The notes below the pieces were generated by a model, which saw only the letters and a program-made list of their open reading frames with translations, made no database searches and was not told where the DNA came from. Position numbers and translations under genes: made by a program. Positions 18,476-28,967 of a stretch of DNA of 64,000 nt are shown one piece after another; the first letter of the stretch is position 1, and each line of letters opens with the position of its first letter. The stretch comes from Paraglaciecola sp. L3A3 (lineage in GTDB: Bacteria; Pseudomonadota; Gammaproteobacteria; Enterobacterales; Alteromonadaceae): positions 1,285,501 to 1,349,500 of the forward strand of contig NZ_CP047023.1 of the NCBI RefSeq assembly GCF_009796765.1. The letters run 5' to 3'.

Positions 18476-19560
18476 TATTTAGCGCCCTTTTTGGTTTGAG
18501 CTGCGGAGTGACCATACGTGCGAGGGCGGGTGTAATAATCAATAAGTGGCACTGCCATATTCATGATCACCACTGCAAAGGCTATTGCATCTGGGTATCC
18601 GCCCCAAGTACGTATAACATAAACCCAGAAACCTATGGCTGCACCATAAATTAATCGGCCTTTGTTGGTAGTCGAAGCCGATACTGGATCGGTGGCGATA
18701 AAAAAGGCGCCGATAATAATACTACCGTTTAAAAGATGAAATGTAGCCGTCGGGTAAAGGTCGCTATCCACCAGAGACATAAACAAAGCACAAAAAAACA
18801 GTCCGGCAATCATGCTAATGGGAATGTGCCAATTAATCACTTTTTGTTTTAACAAAAATAAGCCGCCGGCTAAATAACTTAAGCTGATCCAACTTGACGC
18901 CACTCCTACATCATTGATCACACTATTAAATATTGTGTGGTCTAAGCCTTCAGAATAAGTATAACCTTGAATTAATCCCGTTTTTACCGTATCTAGTGGG
19001 GTGGCCATAGTGACACCATCAATATCAGTTCGTAACTGAGCTAGACTAAATCCATCCACACTAAAAGTAGTGAAAATAGCATAAACCGCATCTAAAAAAT
19101 TGTGGGAATATTGGGCTAAGTTCATTGGCGGTAGCCATTGCGTCATATGTACGGGGAAAGATACCAGTAACATTACATAAGCTGCCATAGCAGGATTAAA
19201 CACGTTAAAACCTAAACCGCCATATAGTTGTTTTACTATACCTATTGCAAAAACAGTCCCTATTACAATGATCCACCAAGGGGCGAATGGCGGGATACTA
19301 ATGGCTAATAATATGGCTGTGACGGTGGCGCTATAGTCTTTTAATGCCAACTCAAAATCACGTTTTCTCATTTCGAGAATCGCAGCTTCGGTAACGGTTG
19401 CAGTGAGGATAGCAATTATTACTTGAATAAGTGTGCCCCATCCAAAGAACCAAGTTTGCATTAAAACACCGGGTACTAGCCCTAAAATGACCAGCTTCAT
19501 CACATCGCCGGTATTTCGACGTACATGCTGGTGGGGAGAGCTGGTTAGCTTAAAATTCAT
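18475..19560 (-). CDS. rsxD: Rsx/Rnf electron transport complex subunit D
   Basis: A 361-residue membrane protein of the NqrB/RnfD family with about nine to ten helices. The segment [14 protein letters not shown] contains the Thr expected to carry covalent FMN, and [11 protein letters not shown] is the usual cytoplasmic N-terminal motif. It lies 2 bp after rsxC and overlaps rsxG by one base. Role: membrane channel and flavin carrier coupling electron flow to ion movement. Confidence 0.96.
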   Translation of the reverse strand: MNFKLTSSPHQHVRRNTGDVMKLVILGLVPGVLMQTWFFGWGTLIQVIIAILTATVTEAAILEMRKRDFELALKDYSATVTAILLAISIPPFAPWWIIVIGTVFAIGIVKQLYGGLGFNVFNPAMAAYVMLLVSFPVHMTQWLPPMNLAQYSHNFLDAVYAIFTTFSVDGFSLAQLRTDIDGVTMATPLDTVKTGLIQGYTYSEGLDHTIFNSVINDVGVASSWISLSYLAGGLFLLKQKVINWHIPISMIAGLFFCALFMSLVDSDLYPTATFHLLNGSIIIGAFFIATDPVSASTTNKGRLIYGAAIGFWVYVIRTWGGYPDAIAFAVVIMNMAVPLIDYYTRPRTYGHSAAQTKKGAK

Positions 19561-19562
19561 GA

Positions 19563-21803
19563 TTAGTTATCGCCTTTATTAACGCTTTTGTTTTTGAGGG
19601 CTTGTTCGGCCAGTTTTTTGGCCTTTGCTTTTGCTACTGCCGCGGCTATTCTGCGTTTTTTATTTTCAATTTGTTCATTTGCACTCAATGGCGTTGTCTT
19701 TTGTTCTGCGTCCTGTGGTTGCGGCTCTTGGTTTTTGTTCTTGGCAGCCCGCTTTGCTTTAGCCACAGCTGAAGCAATTCTGGCTTGTTTTTGTTGCTCT
19801 TTGCTGGTTTGTGAAGCTGTATCTGCTTGTTCGCTCGATACTTGCTGGGTTAATCCTTGTTTTGTCACTACTTGTTCTTGTGGCGCTGGTTCGATAGAGA
19901 CTACTTGCTGATTCAACTCTGTTGTCTTTGTTTGTTCAACAATTTCTGCTGCTTGAATTTCAAGGCTATCAGCAGTTGATTGGCTAACTACTGCAGATTT
20001 TTTTACTTCAGGTTCGACGATTTCTTTAGCTTGGTTTGCTTCACTTTGTTGTTTAGCTGCTTGAGCCGCTGCCTTTTTAGCTTTTGCTCTAGAAATTGCC
20101 GCTTGCACTCTTTGGTTAGAACTCGCTGACTTTTGTTCTGCTGGGGCTTCAGCGATTTCTGAGTTTTGTTCTGTATTGGCAGTTGTTCCAGAGGTCTCAG
20201 TGTTGCCTGTTTCTGAGTCTGCGTTAGGTGCATTTACTGTGTCGGCTAATGCTTGTTTTTTAGCTTTTGCTCTAGCTAATGCTGCGGCAATTTTGTCTTT
20301 TGCATCATTACCTTTAGATGCCATAGCTTGTTTACGTGCTTCGGCGGCTAAACGATGTTTTTCGTCTCGTGCTTTTTGATCGGCCTCAAGTCTAGCTGCT
20401 CGTTTTTCAAAACGCTCCCTAGCTTTATCGGCCAGCTCTTTTTCTTGTTTTTCGGCGCGAATTTCTGATTTTGCTACCCGATAGTAATGCACCAAAGGAA
20501 TTTCACTAGGGCAAACATAAGCACAAGCACCACATTCAATACAGTCAAATAAATTGTATTCTTGTACTTTATCCAACTCCTTGGCTTTTGCATGCCAGAA
20601 CATTTGTTGTGGTAATAAACTTGCTGGACAAGCGTCAGCACAAGCTCCACATCTAATACAAGCTTGTTCGTGTAGTGTGGCTATCTCTTTGTCTGCGGGT
20701 ACCAAAATACAATTGGTGATTTTGACTACAGGAACAGATTCATTGGCGACGGCGAAGCCCATCATAGGACCACCCATGATCACCTTAGTTTCTGTTTGTT
20801 TCTCTGCTTGGTACTGACATTCGTCTAATATATGTGAGATTGGCGTACCGATTAATGCCCAATAATTAGCGGGGCGAGCCATGGCTTCACCGGTTACCGT
20901 GACCACTCTTTGAATCAATGGTTTACCAGAAAATATGGCATCAGCTATGGCGAAACAGGTTCCAACATTTTGACTAATCACCCCTACATCAATAGGTAAA
21001 CCTTTGGCCGGTACTTCTCTGTTGGTTACAATCTGAATTAACTGCTTTTCGCCACCTGAAGGATATTTTGTCGGAATTTCACATACTTTGTATAGTGGGT
21101 TTTCACGACAGGCAAGTTGCATTGCCTCAATTGCTTCAGGTTTGTTGTGCTCTATGGCAATGATGACTTGTTTTGGTGAAAGTAAATGAGTAAGTACATC
21201 AATGCCTTGACGAATTTGCCAAGCGTGTTCCCGCATCAATCTATCATCTGAGGTAATGTAAGGTTCGCATTCCACACCATTGATAATTAAAAACTCTACT
21301 TCTTTGTGAGTAGATAGTTTTATGTGGACAGGAAAACCAGCACCACCCATACCACTGATCCCTGCATCACAAATTTTACCTAACACATCCATTTTAGGAT
21401 GGCTTTGGTAATCAATAAAAGGGGTGAGTTCAGCCCAAGCATCTTGTTGATCACTGTCTATTATGATTGTAAGTTCAGGTAAACCGGAAGGGTGGGGAGA
21501 GACATGTGGTTGTATGGCACTGACAACTCCTGAAGTGGGGGCATGTACAGGTACTGCATATGGATTCGTGCTTTTGGTTAATGCTTGTCCTTTTAAAACA
21601 TGTTGACCGACTTCAACGATAATATGTCCTTCGATGCCTGTATGTTGTTTTACCGGAATAAATAACTGTTTAGCTATGGGTAATTGTGCAATAGGTTGCT
21701 GATTTGATAACTCTTTACGCTCAGCAGGGTAGATGCCGCCAGGGAAGTCCCATAGTTCATTGCTATCTAATTTATTTATTATGTCATCGAAGTGAGTTTG
21801 CAT
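19563..21803 (-). CDS. rsxC: Rsx/Rnf electron transport complex subunit C
   Basis: A 746-residue peripheral subunit that oxidises NADH and passes electrons to the complex. The N-terminal two-thirds hold the NADH/FMN-binding fold ([23 protein letters not shown]) and two 4Fe-4S motifs at about residues 380-430 ([24 protein letters not shown]). The last ~280 residues are an Ala/Lys/Gln-rich extension with repeats of the type [11 protein letters not shown] at about four places. Such variable tails are known in gammaproteobacterial RsxC. It starts 8 bp after rsxB. Confidence 0.96.
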   Translation of the reverse strand: MQTHFDDIINKLDSNELWDFPGGIYPAERKELSNQQPIAQLPIAKQLFIPVKQHTGIEGHIIVEVGQHVLKGQALTKSTNPYAVPVHAPTSGVVSAIQPHVSPHPSGLPELTIIIDSDQQDAWAELTPFIDYQSHPKMDVLGKICDAGISGMGGAGFPVHIKLSTHKEVEFLIINGVECEPYITSDDRLMREHAWQIRQGIDVLTHLLSPKQVIIAIEHNKPEAIEAMQLACRENPLYKVCEIPTKYPSGGEKQLIQIVTNREVPAKGLPIDVGVISQNVGTCFAIADAIFSGKPLIQRVVTVTGEAMARPANYWALIGTPISHILDECQYQAEKQTETKVIMGGPMMGFAVANESVPVVKITNCILVPADKEIATLHEQACIRCGACADACPASLLPQQMFWHAKAKELDKVQEYNLFDCIECGACAYVCPSEIPLVHYYRVAKSEIRAEKQEKELADKARERFEKRAARLEADQKARDEKHRLAAEARKQAMASKGNDAKDKIAAALARAKAKKQALADTVNAPNADSETGNTETSGTTANTEQNSEIAEAPAEQKSASSNQRVQAAISRAKAKKAAAQAAKQQSEANQAKEIVEPEVKKSAVVSQSTADSLEIQAAEIVEQTKTTELNQQVVSIEPAPQEQVVTKQGLTQQVSSEQADTASQTSKEQQKQARIASAVAKAKRAAKNKNQEPQPQDAEQKTTPLSANEQIENKKRRIAAAVAKAKAKKLAEQALKNKSVNKGDN

Positions 21804-21811
21804 GGCTTCTA

Positions 21812-22378
21812 TTAATTTATTTGTTTAATGGCTATGGGATCTAACTTCCACTGCCAAGATGCTGTGTTAGTGGCTACTGGTATCATATCAATACAATCAA
21901 CAGGGCAGGGCTCGACACATAAGTCACAGCCAGTGCATTCGTCAGTGATTATGGTATGCATCTGTTTAGCCGCACCTAAAATAGCATCAACAGGACAAGC
22001 CTGAATACACTTGGTGCAGCCAATACATTCATCTTCGCGGATGTAAGCCACTTTTTTTACATCTTCTTGACCATGGGCTGAATCTAATGCGGTGGCCTCT
22101 ACACCCATTAAATCTGCTAGTTTTTTGATGGTGGCTTCGCCGCCTGGAGGACATTTATTAATGTCATCACCATTGGCTATGGCTTCTGCATAAGGTCTGC
22201 AGCCTGGATAACCGCATTGGCCGCATTGTGTTTGTGGTAAAATGGCATCAATTTGTTCAACTAAAGGATCGCCTTCTACTTTAAATTTTACCGCAGCAAA
22301 ACCTAAGATTGAGCCAAATATCAGGGCCATAATACCAATGGTGATTAATGCAGTGAGGATCATGAAAGTTAATGACAT
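21812..22378 (-). CDS. rsxB: Rsx/Rnf electron transport complex subunit B
   Basis: A 188-residue iron-sulfur protein. It has an N-terminal membrane helix (residues 1-30), then the 4Fe-4S motif [16 protein letters not shown] ending CPPGG, then two ferredoxin motifs [12 protein letters not shown] and [12 protein letters not shown]. It passes electrons between RsxC and the membrane subunits. Its start shares one base with the rsxA stop, giving tight translational coupling. Confidence 0.96.
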   Translation of the reverse strand: MSLTFMILTALITIGIMALIFGSILGFAAVKFKVEGDPLVEQIDAILPQTQCGQCGYPGCRPYAEAIANGDDINKCPPGGEATIKKLADLMGVEATALDSAHGQEDVKKVAYIREDECIGCTKCIQACPVDAILGAAKQMHTIITDECTGCDLCVEPCPVDCIDMIPVATNTASWQWKLDPIAIKQIN

Positions 22379-22959
22379 TAGAACTTCACCAAACCAGTAA
22401 AGCCCATAAAGGCCAAAGACATTAACCCTGCAGTGATCATGCCTATAGAAGCTCCTTTGAAGGGTTTAGGCACATCTGCCACAGCTAAACGCTCACGCAT
22501 AGCAGCAAACAATATTAATACTAAAGAAAAGCCCGCAGCTGCACCAAAGCCATAAATGATTGACTCAACAAAGTTATGATCTTTGTTAATATTTAATAGG
22601 GCAACCCCTAATACTGCACAGTTGGTAGTAATAAGCGGTAAAAATATGCCTAATAAACGATATAAAGTCGGACTAGTTTTATGTACCACCATTTCAGTGA
22701 ACTGGACCACGACAGCTATCACTAAAATAAAACTTAGGGTGCGTAAATAGCCTATATCTAGAGGCAACAAAATATAGTGTTCAACTAAGTAACTTGAAAG
22801 AGAGGCTAGTGTTAAAACAAATGTTGTGGCCATTGACATGCCGATGGCAGTTTCGAGTTTGCCTGACACGCCCATAAAAGGACATAAGCCTAGAAACTGG
22901 GCTAAAACAAAATTGTTTACCAGCACTGTGCCAATTAAAAGTAATAAAAAGTCGGTCAT
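22378..22959 (-). CDS. rsxA: Rsx/Rnf electron transport complex subunit A
   Basis: A 193-residue integral membrane protein with about six helices. Motifs [15 protein letters not shown] and [11 protein letters not shown] are diagnostic and carry the membrane-embedded cysteines shared with RsxE. It is the first gene of the rsxABCDGE-nth unit. The ribosome site before the ATG is weak. Between it and the tRNA-Asn gene there are about 170 bp with no other gene. Confidence 0.96.
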   Translation of the reverse strand: MTDFLLLLIGTVLVNNFVLAQFLGLCPFMGVSGKLETAIGMSMATTFVLTLASLSSYLVEHYILLPLDIGYLRTLSFILVIAVVVQFTEMVVHKTSPTLYRLLGIFLPLITTNCAVLGVALLNINKDHNFVESIIYGFGAAAGFSLVLILFAAMRERLAVADVPKPFKGASIGMITAGLMSLAFMGFTGLVKF

Positions 22960-23127
22960 CTTAAGTGGGTATCTGCCAAAGGTAGAGAAATCCTGGCCAT
23001 TATCTTAGTTTCAGCCGTCATTAACAACTTGATATTAAAAAGTTTATTGTAATAAGAGAGATTAATTATGAAAAACATAATGAAAGATGGAATTTGGGAT
23101 AACATTTAGAAGATATGAGCCAAAATT

Positions 23128-23204
23128 TGGCTCCCCCTCCCCGACTCGAACGGGGGACCTGCGGATTAACAGTCCGTCGCTCTAACCAGCTGAGCTAAGG
23201 GGGA
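23128..23204 (-). tRNA. tRNA-Asn (GTT), copy 1
   Basis: A 77-nt cloverleaf with encoded CCA; the anticodon loop CTGTTAA gives GTT. The acceptor stem TCCCCCT/AGGGGGA is perfect. The sequence is identical to copy 2. Its 3' end GAGCCA is followed by the complementary TGGCTC. Confidence 0.97.
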
Positions 23205-23217
23205 ATTCAAATTTTCG

Positions 23218-23245
23218 TTTAAATAATTAATGCTAATTATTTAAA
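23218..23245. other. perfect 12-bp stem hairpin between the tRNA-Asn genes
   Basis: TTTAAATAATTA and its exact inverse flank an ATGC loop. As an AU-only RNA stem between two co-transcribed tRNAs, it is a likely processing or spacing element. Confidence 0.7.
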
Positions 23246-23256
23246 TCAACTATAGT

Positions 23257-23333
23257 TGGCTCCCCCTCCCCGACTCGAACGGGGGACCTGCGGATTAACA
23301 GTCCGTCGCTCTAACCAGCTGAGCTAAGGGGGA
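23257..23333 (-). tRNA. tRNA-Asn (GTT), copy 2
   Basis: 77 nt with encoded CCA, anticodon GTT, identical to copy 1. It is the promoter-proximal gene of the pair. AACTATAGTT palindromes abut both of its ends. Confidence 0.97.
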
Positions 23334-23396
23334 ACTATAGTTTCGTTAATAAACAAACTTGATTTGGTAAATCAAGCTGCTTTTCAACGGTGCGGA

Positions 23397-23425
23397 ATAT
23401 TAATGAGCAAGGTGCCTGCTGTCAA
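23397..23425 (-). promoter_or_regulatory. sigma70 promoter of the tRNA-Asn pair
   Basis: On the minus strand TTGACA (23420-23425) and TAATAT (23397-23402) are spaced 17 bp apart, followed by a GC-rich discriminator (CCGCACCG) typical of stringently controlled stable-RNA promoters. A perfect hairpin, CTTGATTT/AAATCAAG, lies in the leader at 23358-23376. Confidence 0.85.
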
Positions 23426-23429
23426 CACT

Positions 23430-24278
23430 CAAAGTAAGTATTTTTTAATATTTTTTAATAATTGTATTTAAACTAAACAAAAGTACTAGTTCCTAAAATA
23501 AACAAGCTTTTTTTTCATGTTTTTAGAAAATAAATTGGCTGTTTTTGATTAAAAATCTTTAGTTTATTTTAAAGATTCTTTTTTACGGCTCTTATAGTTA
23601 ATAGTTATTAATAAATGATTGAATACTGGGTATAAAAACAGTGTTTAATAAAAGTGTAACCTTAATAGGCCATACTGAAGGTTAGTGGTCACTAATGTCT
23701 ACTATCGACCTTTAGTTGTTAAAACAGCGCCAATTATAGTGCTAACTCAGTTATCCACTAAACCTGTGGATAAGGTTGTGTATTAAATTTATAACTTGTT
23801 GCTATAGATTTATCTATTAATGTCAATAGCTGTAGTATGAAATAACTATTTTATAGTTAAAGGCTATTTAAAACAATAGGTTATGGTTTTTATTGAAATT
23901 TATTACGTTATTAGGGTTTAGAAGTAAATAACTATAATTTTAGTTGTGTGTTGTTTTTTAAGAGAAAATTTATTTTTTTAAAAGATCAATAGTTTTTATT
24001 AAAAATATTAGCTGACTTTTTTCTGTAACAGAGTTGACAAAATATGAATTATTAAGATCTAGTGGATAAAAACGTCAATAAATAGACACTCAAGTGTCTC
24101 TAAAAAAAGACTGGTTAAAATACATACTTATTTTACATTTATGTAACATTTGAATTGTCAAATATTGCTAAAGCTGTAATAAAATTCGCGTATCATGTCT
24201 TTTATAAAGATTATTAATTTAAGATGAAATTTTCTGTTGGTTAATTCATCTATTTAGCTAACCAAAGTGGAATAAATA
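23430..24278. other. 849-bp AT-rich intergenic region with three DnaA-box-like sites
   Basis: No gene is seen. It contains TTATCCACT (23751-23759), TGTGGATAA (23765-23773, an exact inverted match to the DnaA box TTATCCACA) and AGTGGATAA (24061-24069), embedded in long A/T runs. It presumably also holds the promoter of the downstream MATE gene. See findings. Confidence 0.6.
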
Positions 24279-25655
24279 TTGAGTTCTCAAGCTAGTCAAA
24301 CAAGAGCCCCTGATTTACTGAATAATGATATTGGTAAAACATTATACAAAATGACTATGCCTATGATAGTTGGCATGATCATGTTGATGACATTTGGTTT
24401 GGTAGATACCTTTTTTATTGGCATGATAGGGACTCAAGAATTAGCTGCTATTAGTTTTACCTTCCCAGTTACTTTTACTGTTATTAGTTTGAATATTGGC
24501 TTAGGCATAGGTACATCTGCTGTTATTGGTAAATTTATGGGCTCAGGTGCTCATGATAAAGCCAAAGAAACGGCAACTGGTGCGCTTATGTTAACTTTTG
24601 TCTTAGCTATTTCCCTGGCTATTGTGGGTGTGTTGAGTATAGAAAGTATTTTTACCTTATTAGGTGCCGACCAGAGTTTATTGCCGCTTATTAAAGATTA
24701 TATGGTGGTTTGGTATGCGGCAGGTCTTTTTTTAGCCATGCCTATGGTGGGAAATAGTGTGCTAAGGGCTTCGGGAGACACTAAAACGCCAAGTTATGTG
24801 ATGGCAGTTGGTGGTTTTGTAAATGTGTTACTTGATCCATTATTAATTTTTGGTTGGGGCCCCATTCCAGCCTTAGGAATTCAAGGTGCAGCCATTGCCA
24901 CACTTATCGCATGGGCTGTCGGACTGTTTTATATTCTATATTTGTTGGCTATCAAACGAAAATTGATCGAACCAAGATTACTCAACTGGCAACAACTGAA
25001 GCGTAGCACTGGTGGCATTTTAAGAATTGGTATACCCGCAGCTGGAGCTAATATGCTTACACCTGTGGCTACAGGAGTAGTGACTGCCTTAGTTGCTGGA
25101 TATGGCAATACAGCTGTCGCTGCATGGGGGGTTGGCGGTAGGTTAGAATCAATAGCATTAATAGTGGTGTTGTCTTTGTCTATGTCATTGCCACCTTTTA
25201 TTAGCCAGAATTTTGGTGCCAATAACCTAGAACGTGTCAATCAAGCTTATTCATTATGCTTAAAGTTTATTTTAGCTTGGCAGTTAATCATTTTTGCTAT
25301 TATTGCTTTCATAGCGCCGTTTTTAGCGGACATATTTACAGATGACCCTGTGGTCGCTGAGACTATTGTTATATTTTTGAGCATAGTGCCTTTAGGTTAC
25401 GGTTTACAAGGGGTTATTATCTTAACTAACTCGTCATTTAATGCGGTGCATCTGCCTATGTCGGCACTTGGCTTAAGTATTATGCGATTATTTATATTTG
25501 TAGTACCAATTTCTTATTTTGGAGGTCTATTGTTTGATTTAAAAGGTATATTTGCCGCTGCAGTTGTAGCAAATTTATCGGTCGCTCTTATTGCTTTCTT
25601 GTGGTTTAAACATATTTTAAAAAACAAAATTAAATTAACAGCTAAGGAAGCCTAA
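24279..25655 (+). CDS. MATE family multidrug efflux transporter
   Basis: A 458-residue protein with twelve membrane helices in two homologous halves. Typical MATE pieces are [17 protein letters not shown] at the N-terminus, [11 protein letters not shown], and [14 protein letters not shown] in the first half. The family exports cationic drugs or metabolites in exchange for Na+ or H+. I use the TTG at 24279 as start because the next in-frame ATG would remove the conserved N-terminal helix; an AGTGGA ribosome site lies upstream. uvrB starts 4 bp after its stop, so the two may be co-transcribed. Confidence 0.88.
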   Translation: MSSQASQTRAPDLLNNDIGKTLYKMTMPMIVGMIMLMTFGLVDTFFIGMIGTQELAAISFTFPVTFTVISLNIGLGIGTSAVIGKFMGSGAHDKAKETATGALMLTFVLAISLAIVGVLSIESIFTLLGADQSLLPLIKDYMVVWYAAGLFLAMPMVGNSVLRASGDTKTPSYVMAVGGFVNVLLDPLLIFGWGPIPALGIQGAAIATLIAWAVGLFYILYLLAIKRKLIEPRLLNWQQLKRSTGGILRIGIPAAGANMLTPVATGVVTALVAGYGNTAVAAWGVGGRLESIALIVVLSLSMSLPPFISQNFGANNLERVNQAYSLCLKFILAWQLIIFAIIAFIAPFLADIFTDDPVVAETIVIFLSIVPLGYGLQGVIILTNSSFNAVHLPMSALGLSIMRLFIFVVPISYFGGLLFDLKGIFAAAVVANLSVALIAFLWFKHILKNKIKLTAKEA

Positions 25656-25659
25656 TATC

Positions 25660-27678
25660 ATGAATAGACCCTTTGAATTATCTTCCTCTTATTCTCCTGC
25701 AGGTGACCAGCCTAAAGCTATTGAAGCCTTAGTCGAAGGTCTAGAAGATGGCTTGGCGCGGCAGATCTTATTAGGTGTTACAGGCTCTGGTAAAACATTT
25801 ACTATGGCTAATGTTATCCAGCAGGTGCAAAGGCCTACTCTGATATTGGCTCATAACAAAACATTAGCAGCCCAGTTGTATGGTGAGATGAAAGAGTTCT
25901 TTCCTAATAATGCGGTAGAGTATTTTGTGTCTTATTATGATTATTATCAGCCCGAAGCCTATGTGCCTTCGAGTGATACTTTTATCGAAAAAGATGCATC
26001 GATAAACGAACATATAGAACAAATGCGTTTATCTGCGACTAAATCTTTAATGGAACGTCGTGACGTTATTATTGTGTCTAGTGTCTCTGCTATCTATGGT
26101 TTAGGTGATCCCGAGTCATATATGAAAATGTTGGTACATTTTCGTCAAGGCGACATTATGAATCAGCGCGACATCTTACGTCGTTTGGCCGAAATTCAAT
26201 ATACTCGAAATGATGTGGCCTTTGAACGGGGTACATTTAGGGTGAGGGGCGACGTGATTGATGTATTCCCTGCCGATTCAGAACGTGAAGGTATTCGTGT
26301 TGAGTTATTTGATGAAGAAATTGAACGTATTAGTATTTTTGATCCACTCACTGGTGCCATAGAAAAAACAGTGACCCGAGCCACTGTTTTCCCGAAAACT
26401 CACTATGTCACACCCAGAGAAAAAATTCTTGATGCTATTGAACATATTAAAGTTGAATTAAAAGAAAGACGTGAACAACTTAAATCTGTGAATAAATTAG
26501 TAGAAGAACAGCGTGTATCACAACGCTGCCAATTTGATATCGAAATGATGCAAGAGTTAGGGTATTGCTCTGGGATCGAAAACTATTCGCGCTATTTGTC
26601 TGGTCGACCACCTGGCGATCCACCACCTACCTTGATTGATTATTTTCCTGCCGATGGCTTATTGTTTATCGACGAATCACATGTAACCGTTTCTCAAATA
26701 GGCGCTATGTATAAAGGTGATAGATCCCGTAAGGAAACCTTAGTGGAATATGGTTTCAGATTACCTTCGGCCCTAGATAATAGGCCGCTCAAGTTTGAAG
26801 AATTTGAGCGCATTAGCCCACAAACTATTTATGTGTCGGCTACGCCCGGAAAATTTGAGTTAGCCACCGTGCCTGAAGAAGATATTGTAGAGCAGGTTGT
26901 AAGACCAACTGGATTAATTGATCCTGAAATTGAAGTACGTCCGGTAGGTACTCAAGTAGATGATTTATTGTCTGAGATACATAAATGTGTGGCTAAAAAT
27001 GAAAGGGTATTAGTCACCACATTGACCAAACGTATGTCTGAAGACTTAAGTGATTATTTGGATGAACATGGAGTCAAAGTTCGTTATTTACACTCGGATA
27101 TAGATACAGTTGAACGGATAGAAATTATACGTGATCTGAGAATCGGCAAGTTTGATGTATTGGTCGGAATTAACCTACTTCGAGAAGGTTTAGACATGCC
27201 AGAGGTATCACTAGTAGCGATACTGGATGCAGATAAAGAAGGTTTTTTACGTTCAGACAGATCACTGATTCAAACCATGGGACGGGCTGCACGACATTTG
27301 AATGGTCGAGCTATTTTGTATGGAGACAGAATTACTGGATCTATGCAAAGAGCGATGGAAGAAACAGATCGCAGGCGAGAAAAACAAAAAGCGCACAACC
27401 TGAAACACGGTATTACCCCTATGCAGTTGAATAAACCTATTACCGATATTATGGATGTAGGAGATGGCAAGTCAGACCAAGGAAATAAAGTTAAACTCAG
27501 GTTAGTGGCTGAAAAAGGTAAGAAATATCAAACTCTCAGTACTCCACAGTTATTGCAAAAAATTACTGAGCTAGAAAAAGTGATGTTTAAAGCAGCCAAA
27601 GACTTAGACTTTGAAAAAGCCGCAGGCTTGCGAGACGAAATAGAAGAATACAGAGCGCAGATCGTAAAAAATGCTTAA
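25660..27678 (+). CDS. uvrB: excinuclease ABC subunit B
   Basis: A 672-residue helicase-like subunit of nucleotide excision repair. It has Walker A GVTGSGKT (about residue 40), the beta-hairpin region [12 protein letters not shown], the DEAD-like box DESH, the helicase motif [24 protein letters not shown], and a C-terminal UVR domain (about 632-668) that contacts UvrC. Length equals the family norm. It follows the MATE gene by 4 bp with an AAGGAAG ribosome site. Confidence 0.98.
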   Translation: MNRPFELSSSYSPAGDQPKAIEALVEGLEDGLARQILLGVTGSGKTFTMANVIQQVQRPTLILAHNKTLAAQLYGEMKEFFPNNAVEYFVSYYDYYQPEAYVPSSDTFIEKDASINEHIEQMRLSATKSLMERRDVIIVSSVSAIYGLGDPESYMKMLVHFRQGDIMNQRDILRRLAEIQYTRNDVAFERGTFRVRGDVIDVFPADSEREGIRVELFDEEIERISIFDPLTGAIEKTVTRATVFPKTHYVTPREKILDAIEHIKVELKERREQLKSVNKLVEEQRVSQRCQFDIEMMQELGYCSGIENYSRYLSGRPPGDPPPTLIDYFPADGLLFIDESHVTVSQIGAMYKGDRSRKETLVEYGFRLPSALDNRPLKFEEFERISPQTIYVSATPGKFELATVPEEDIVEQVVRPTGLIDPEIEVRPVGTQVDDLLSEIHKCVAKNERVLVTTLTKRMSEDLSDYLDEHGVKVRYLHSDIDTVERIEIIRDLRIGKFDVLVGINLLREGLDMPEVSLVAILDADKEGFLRSDRSLIQTMGRAARHLNGRAILYGDRITGSMQRAMEETDRRREKQKAHNLKHGITPMQLNKPITDIMDVGDGKSDQGNKVKLRLVAEKGKKYQTLSTPQLLQKITELEKVMFKAAKDLDFEKAAGLRDEIEEYRAQIVKNA

Positions 27679-27780
27679 CAAACAGCGGATAGTAAATAGA
27701 TCGAAGTGAATAGACAAAGCTAGGAGCAAAACGCTTATTCAATTTAAGCAGACATATTCACTCGGTCTTTGATTGTAAAA

Positions 27781-27806
27781 AGTGGCGATGCTCATCGTAC
27801 TTTTTT
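27781..27806. terminator. bidirectional terminator between uvrB and the tRNA-Val array
   Basis: AGTGGCGATG and CATCGTACT form a hairpin followed by TTTTTT on the plus strand. On the minus strand a TTTTTA run follows the same stem. Its position suits the ends of both convergent transcripts. Confidence 0.6.
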
Positions 27807-27836
27807 AAATATAATTCAAAGAGATGAAGAAGAAAG

Positions 27837-27912
27837 TGGTGGACGCTACTGGGCTTGAACCAGTGACCCTCGCCTTGTAAGGGCGATGCTCTCCCAACTG
27901 AGCTAAGCGTCC
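27837..27912 (-). tRNA. tRNA-Val (TAC), copy 1
   Basis: A 76-nt cloverleaf with encoded ACCA; the anticodon loop CTTACAA gives TAC. Acceptor GGACGCT/AGCGTCC is perfect. It is the promoter-distal gene of the array and identical in sequence to copies 2 and 3. Confidence 0.97.
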
Positions 27913-27924
27913 GAATTTATTTAT

Positions 27925-28005
27925 ACTGATTTGAACCAGTGATCCTTGCCATTCTTGTAATAAGAGCGGCGATGCTCTGTCTTTTTTCAACTGAGCTAAG
28001 CGTCC
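27925..28005 (-). pseudogene. tRNA-Val-derived relic 1
   Basis: An 81-nt unit that keeps the 5' acceptor strand, D stem and outer anticodon stem of tRNA-Val but has an enlarged D loop, an enlarged anticodon arm and no 3' acceptor strand. It differs from the other relics in the T arm (ACTGATTTGAACCAGT on the plus strand). Confidence 0.8.
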
Positions 28006-28067
28006 ATAATTTGATCACTGGTTATGAACCAGTTTTATTATCGATTGAAAATCAATAATTAGTAATG

Positions 28068-28143
28068 TGGTGGACGCTACTGGGCTTGAACCAGTGACCC
28101 TCGCCTTGTAAGGGCGATGCTCTCCCAACTGAGCTAAGCGTCC
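28068..28143 (-). tRNA. tRNA-Val (TAC), copy 2
   Basis: 76 nt with encoded ACCA, anticodon TAC, identical to copies 1 and 3. The spacer on its 3' side repeats exactly beside copy 3, giving a ~230-bp tandem unit (tRNA, spacer, relic). Confidence 0.97.
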
Positions 28144-28154
28144 GGGTTATTTAT

Positions 28155-28235
28155 ACTGGGATTAACCAGTGACCCTTGCCATTCTTGTAATAAGAGCGGC
28201 GATGCTCTGTCTTTTTTCAACTGAGCTAAGCGTCC
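28155..28235 (-). pseudogene. tRNA-Val-derived relic 2
   Basis: An 81-nt unit of the same design as relic 1, with the consensus T-arm sequence. It lacks the 3' acceptor strand; TTATTTAT sits where the pairing strand should be. Confidence 0.8.
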
Positions 28236-28297
28236 ATAATTTGATCACTGGTTATGAACCAGTTTTATTATCGATTGAAAATCAATAATTAGTAATG

Positions 28298-28373
28298 TGG
28301 TGGACGCTACTGGGCTTGAACCAGTGACCCTCGCCTTGTAAGGGCGATGCTCTCCCAACTGAGCTAAGCGTCC
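28298..28373 (-). tRNA. tRNA-Val (TAC), copy 3
   Basis: 76 nt with encoded ACCA and anticodon TAC. It is the promoter-proximal intact tRNA of the array, preceded in transcript order by relics 5, 4 and 3. Confidence 0.97.
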
Positions 28374-28385
28374 GAATTTATTTAT

Positions 28386-28466
28386 ACTGGGATTAACCAG
28401 TGACTCTTGCCATTCTTGTAATAATAGCGGCGATGCTCTGTCTTTTTCTAACTGAGCTAAGCGTCC
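28386..28466 (-). pseudogene. tRNA-Val-derived relic 3
   Basis: An 81-nt unit, one of three in a 93-bp tandem period (28386, 28479, 28572). It carries private substitutions relative to relic 4 but the same enlarged loops. Confidence 0.8.
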
Positions 28467-28478
28467 GGGGTTATTTAT

Positions 28479-28559
28479 ACTGGGATTAACCAGTGACCCT
28501 TGCCATTCTTGTAATAAGAGCGGCGATGCTCTGTCTTTTTCTAACTGAGCTAAGCGTCC
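28479..28559 (-). pseudogene. tRNA-Val-derived relic 4
   Basis: An 81-nt unit nearly identical to relics 2 and 3, in the 93-bp tandem period. Confidence 0.8.
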
Positions 28560-28571
28560 GGGGTTATTTAT

Positions 28572-28652
28572 ACTGGGATTAACCAGTGACCCTTGCCATT
28601 CCTTTAATAAGAACGGCGATGCTCTGTCTTTTTTCAACTGAGCTAAGCATCT
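28572..28652 (-). pseudogene. tRNA-Val-derived relic 5
   Basis: The promoter-proximal 81-nt unit. It is the most divergent at its 5' acceptor end (AGATGC instead of GGACGC) and in the anticodon-arm insert. Confidence 0.75.
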
Positions 28653-28695
28653 AGATTTCATTTCACTTCAAGGCGTAGGCCTTAAGTGGAGCGCT

Positions 28696-28723
28696 ATTAT
28701 AGGTATGCTCAACAAACTGTCAA
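28696..28723 (-). promoter_or_regulatory. sigma70 promoter of the tRNA-Val array
   Basis: On the minus strand TTGACA (28718-28723), a 16-bp spacer and TATAAT (28696-28701), both consensus hexamers, followed by a GC-containing discriminator (AGCGCTCC). The rest of the 28653-28967 gap is AT-rich leader of gltX with no gene seen. Confidence 0.85.
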
Positions 28724-28967
28724 CATCTAAATTAAAATTATTGTTTAACTGCATAAAAAGTATTCAAATTAGTTGTTTTATAATTGGTCATTCATTATGA
28801 CTATGCATCATAATCCTTTTGGCTGTTTGATAAGCAATTAAGCTGTTTTGTGGGTTATCCCTTTATATATTTTAATCAGGATAGTGCTCTCTCTCGGAAA
28901 ATGGAGATATAAATTCTTGTTATTGGCTGGTAAAATGCCGCCAATTATTTTTTAGGATAGATTTTTA

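Noticed and set aside
23430-24278. Chromosomal replication origin
   Set aside because: Only one perfect DnaA box and two near matches are present, and the flanking genes are not those of a gammaproteobacterial oriC; kept only as a lower-interest finding.
27805-27990. 61-codon minus-strand frame over tRNA-Val copy 1
   Set aside because: It reads through an intact tRNA gene; the RLAQLGEHRPYKARVTGSSP phrase is a well-known artefact of tRNA loci.
28245-28661. 138-codon minus-strand frame with repeating LAQLEKDRASP
   Set aside because: It is the translation of the tRNA-Val and relic array; the repeats come from tRNA sequence, not from a protein gene.
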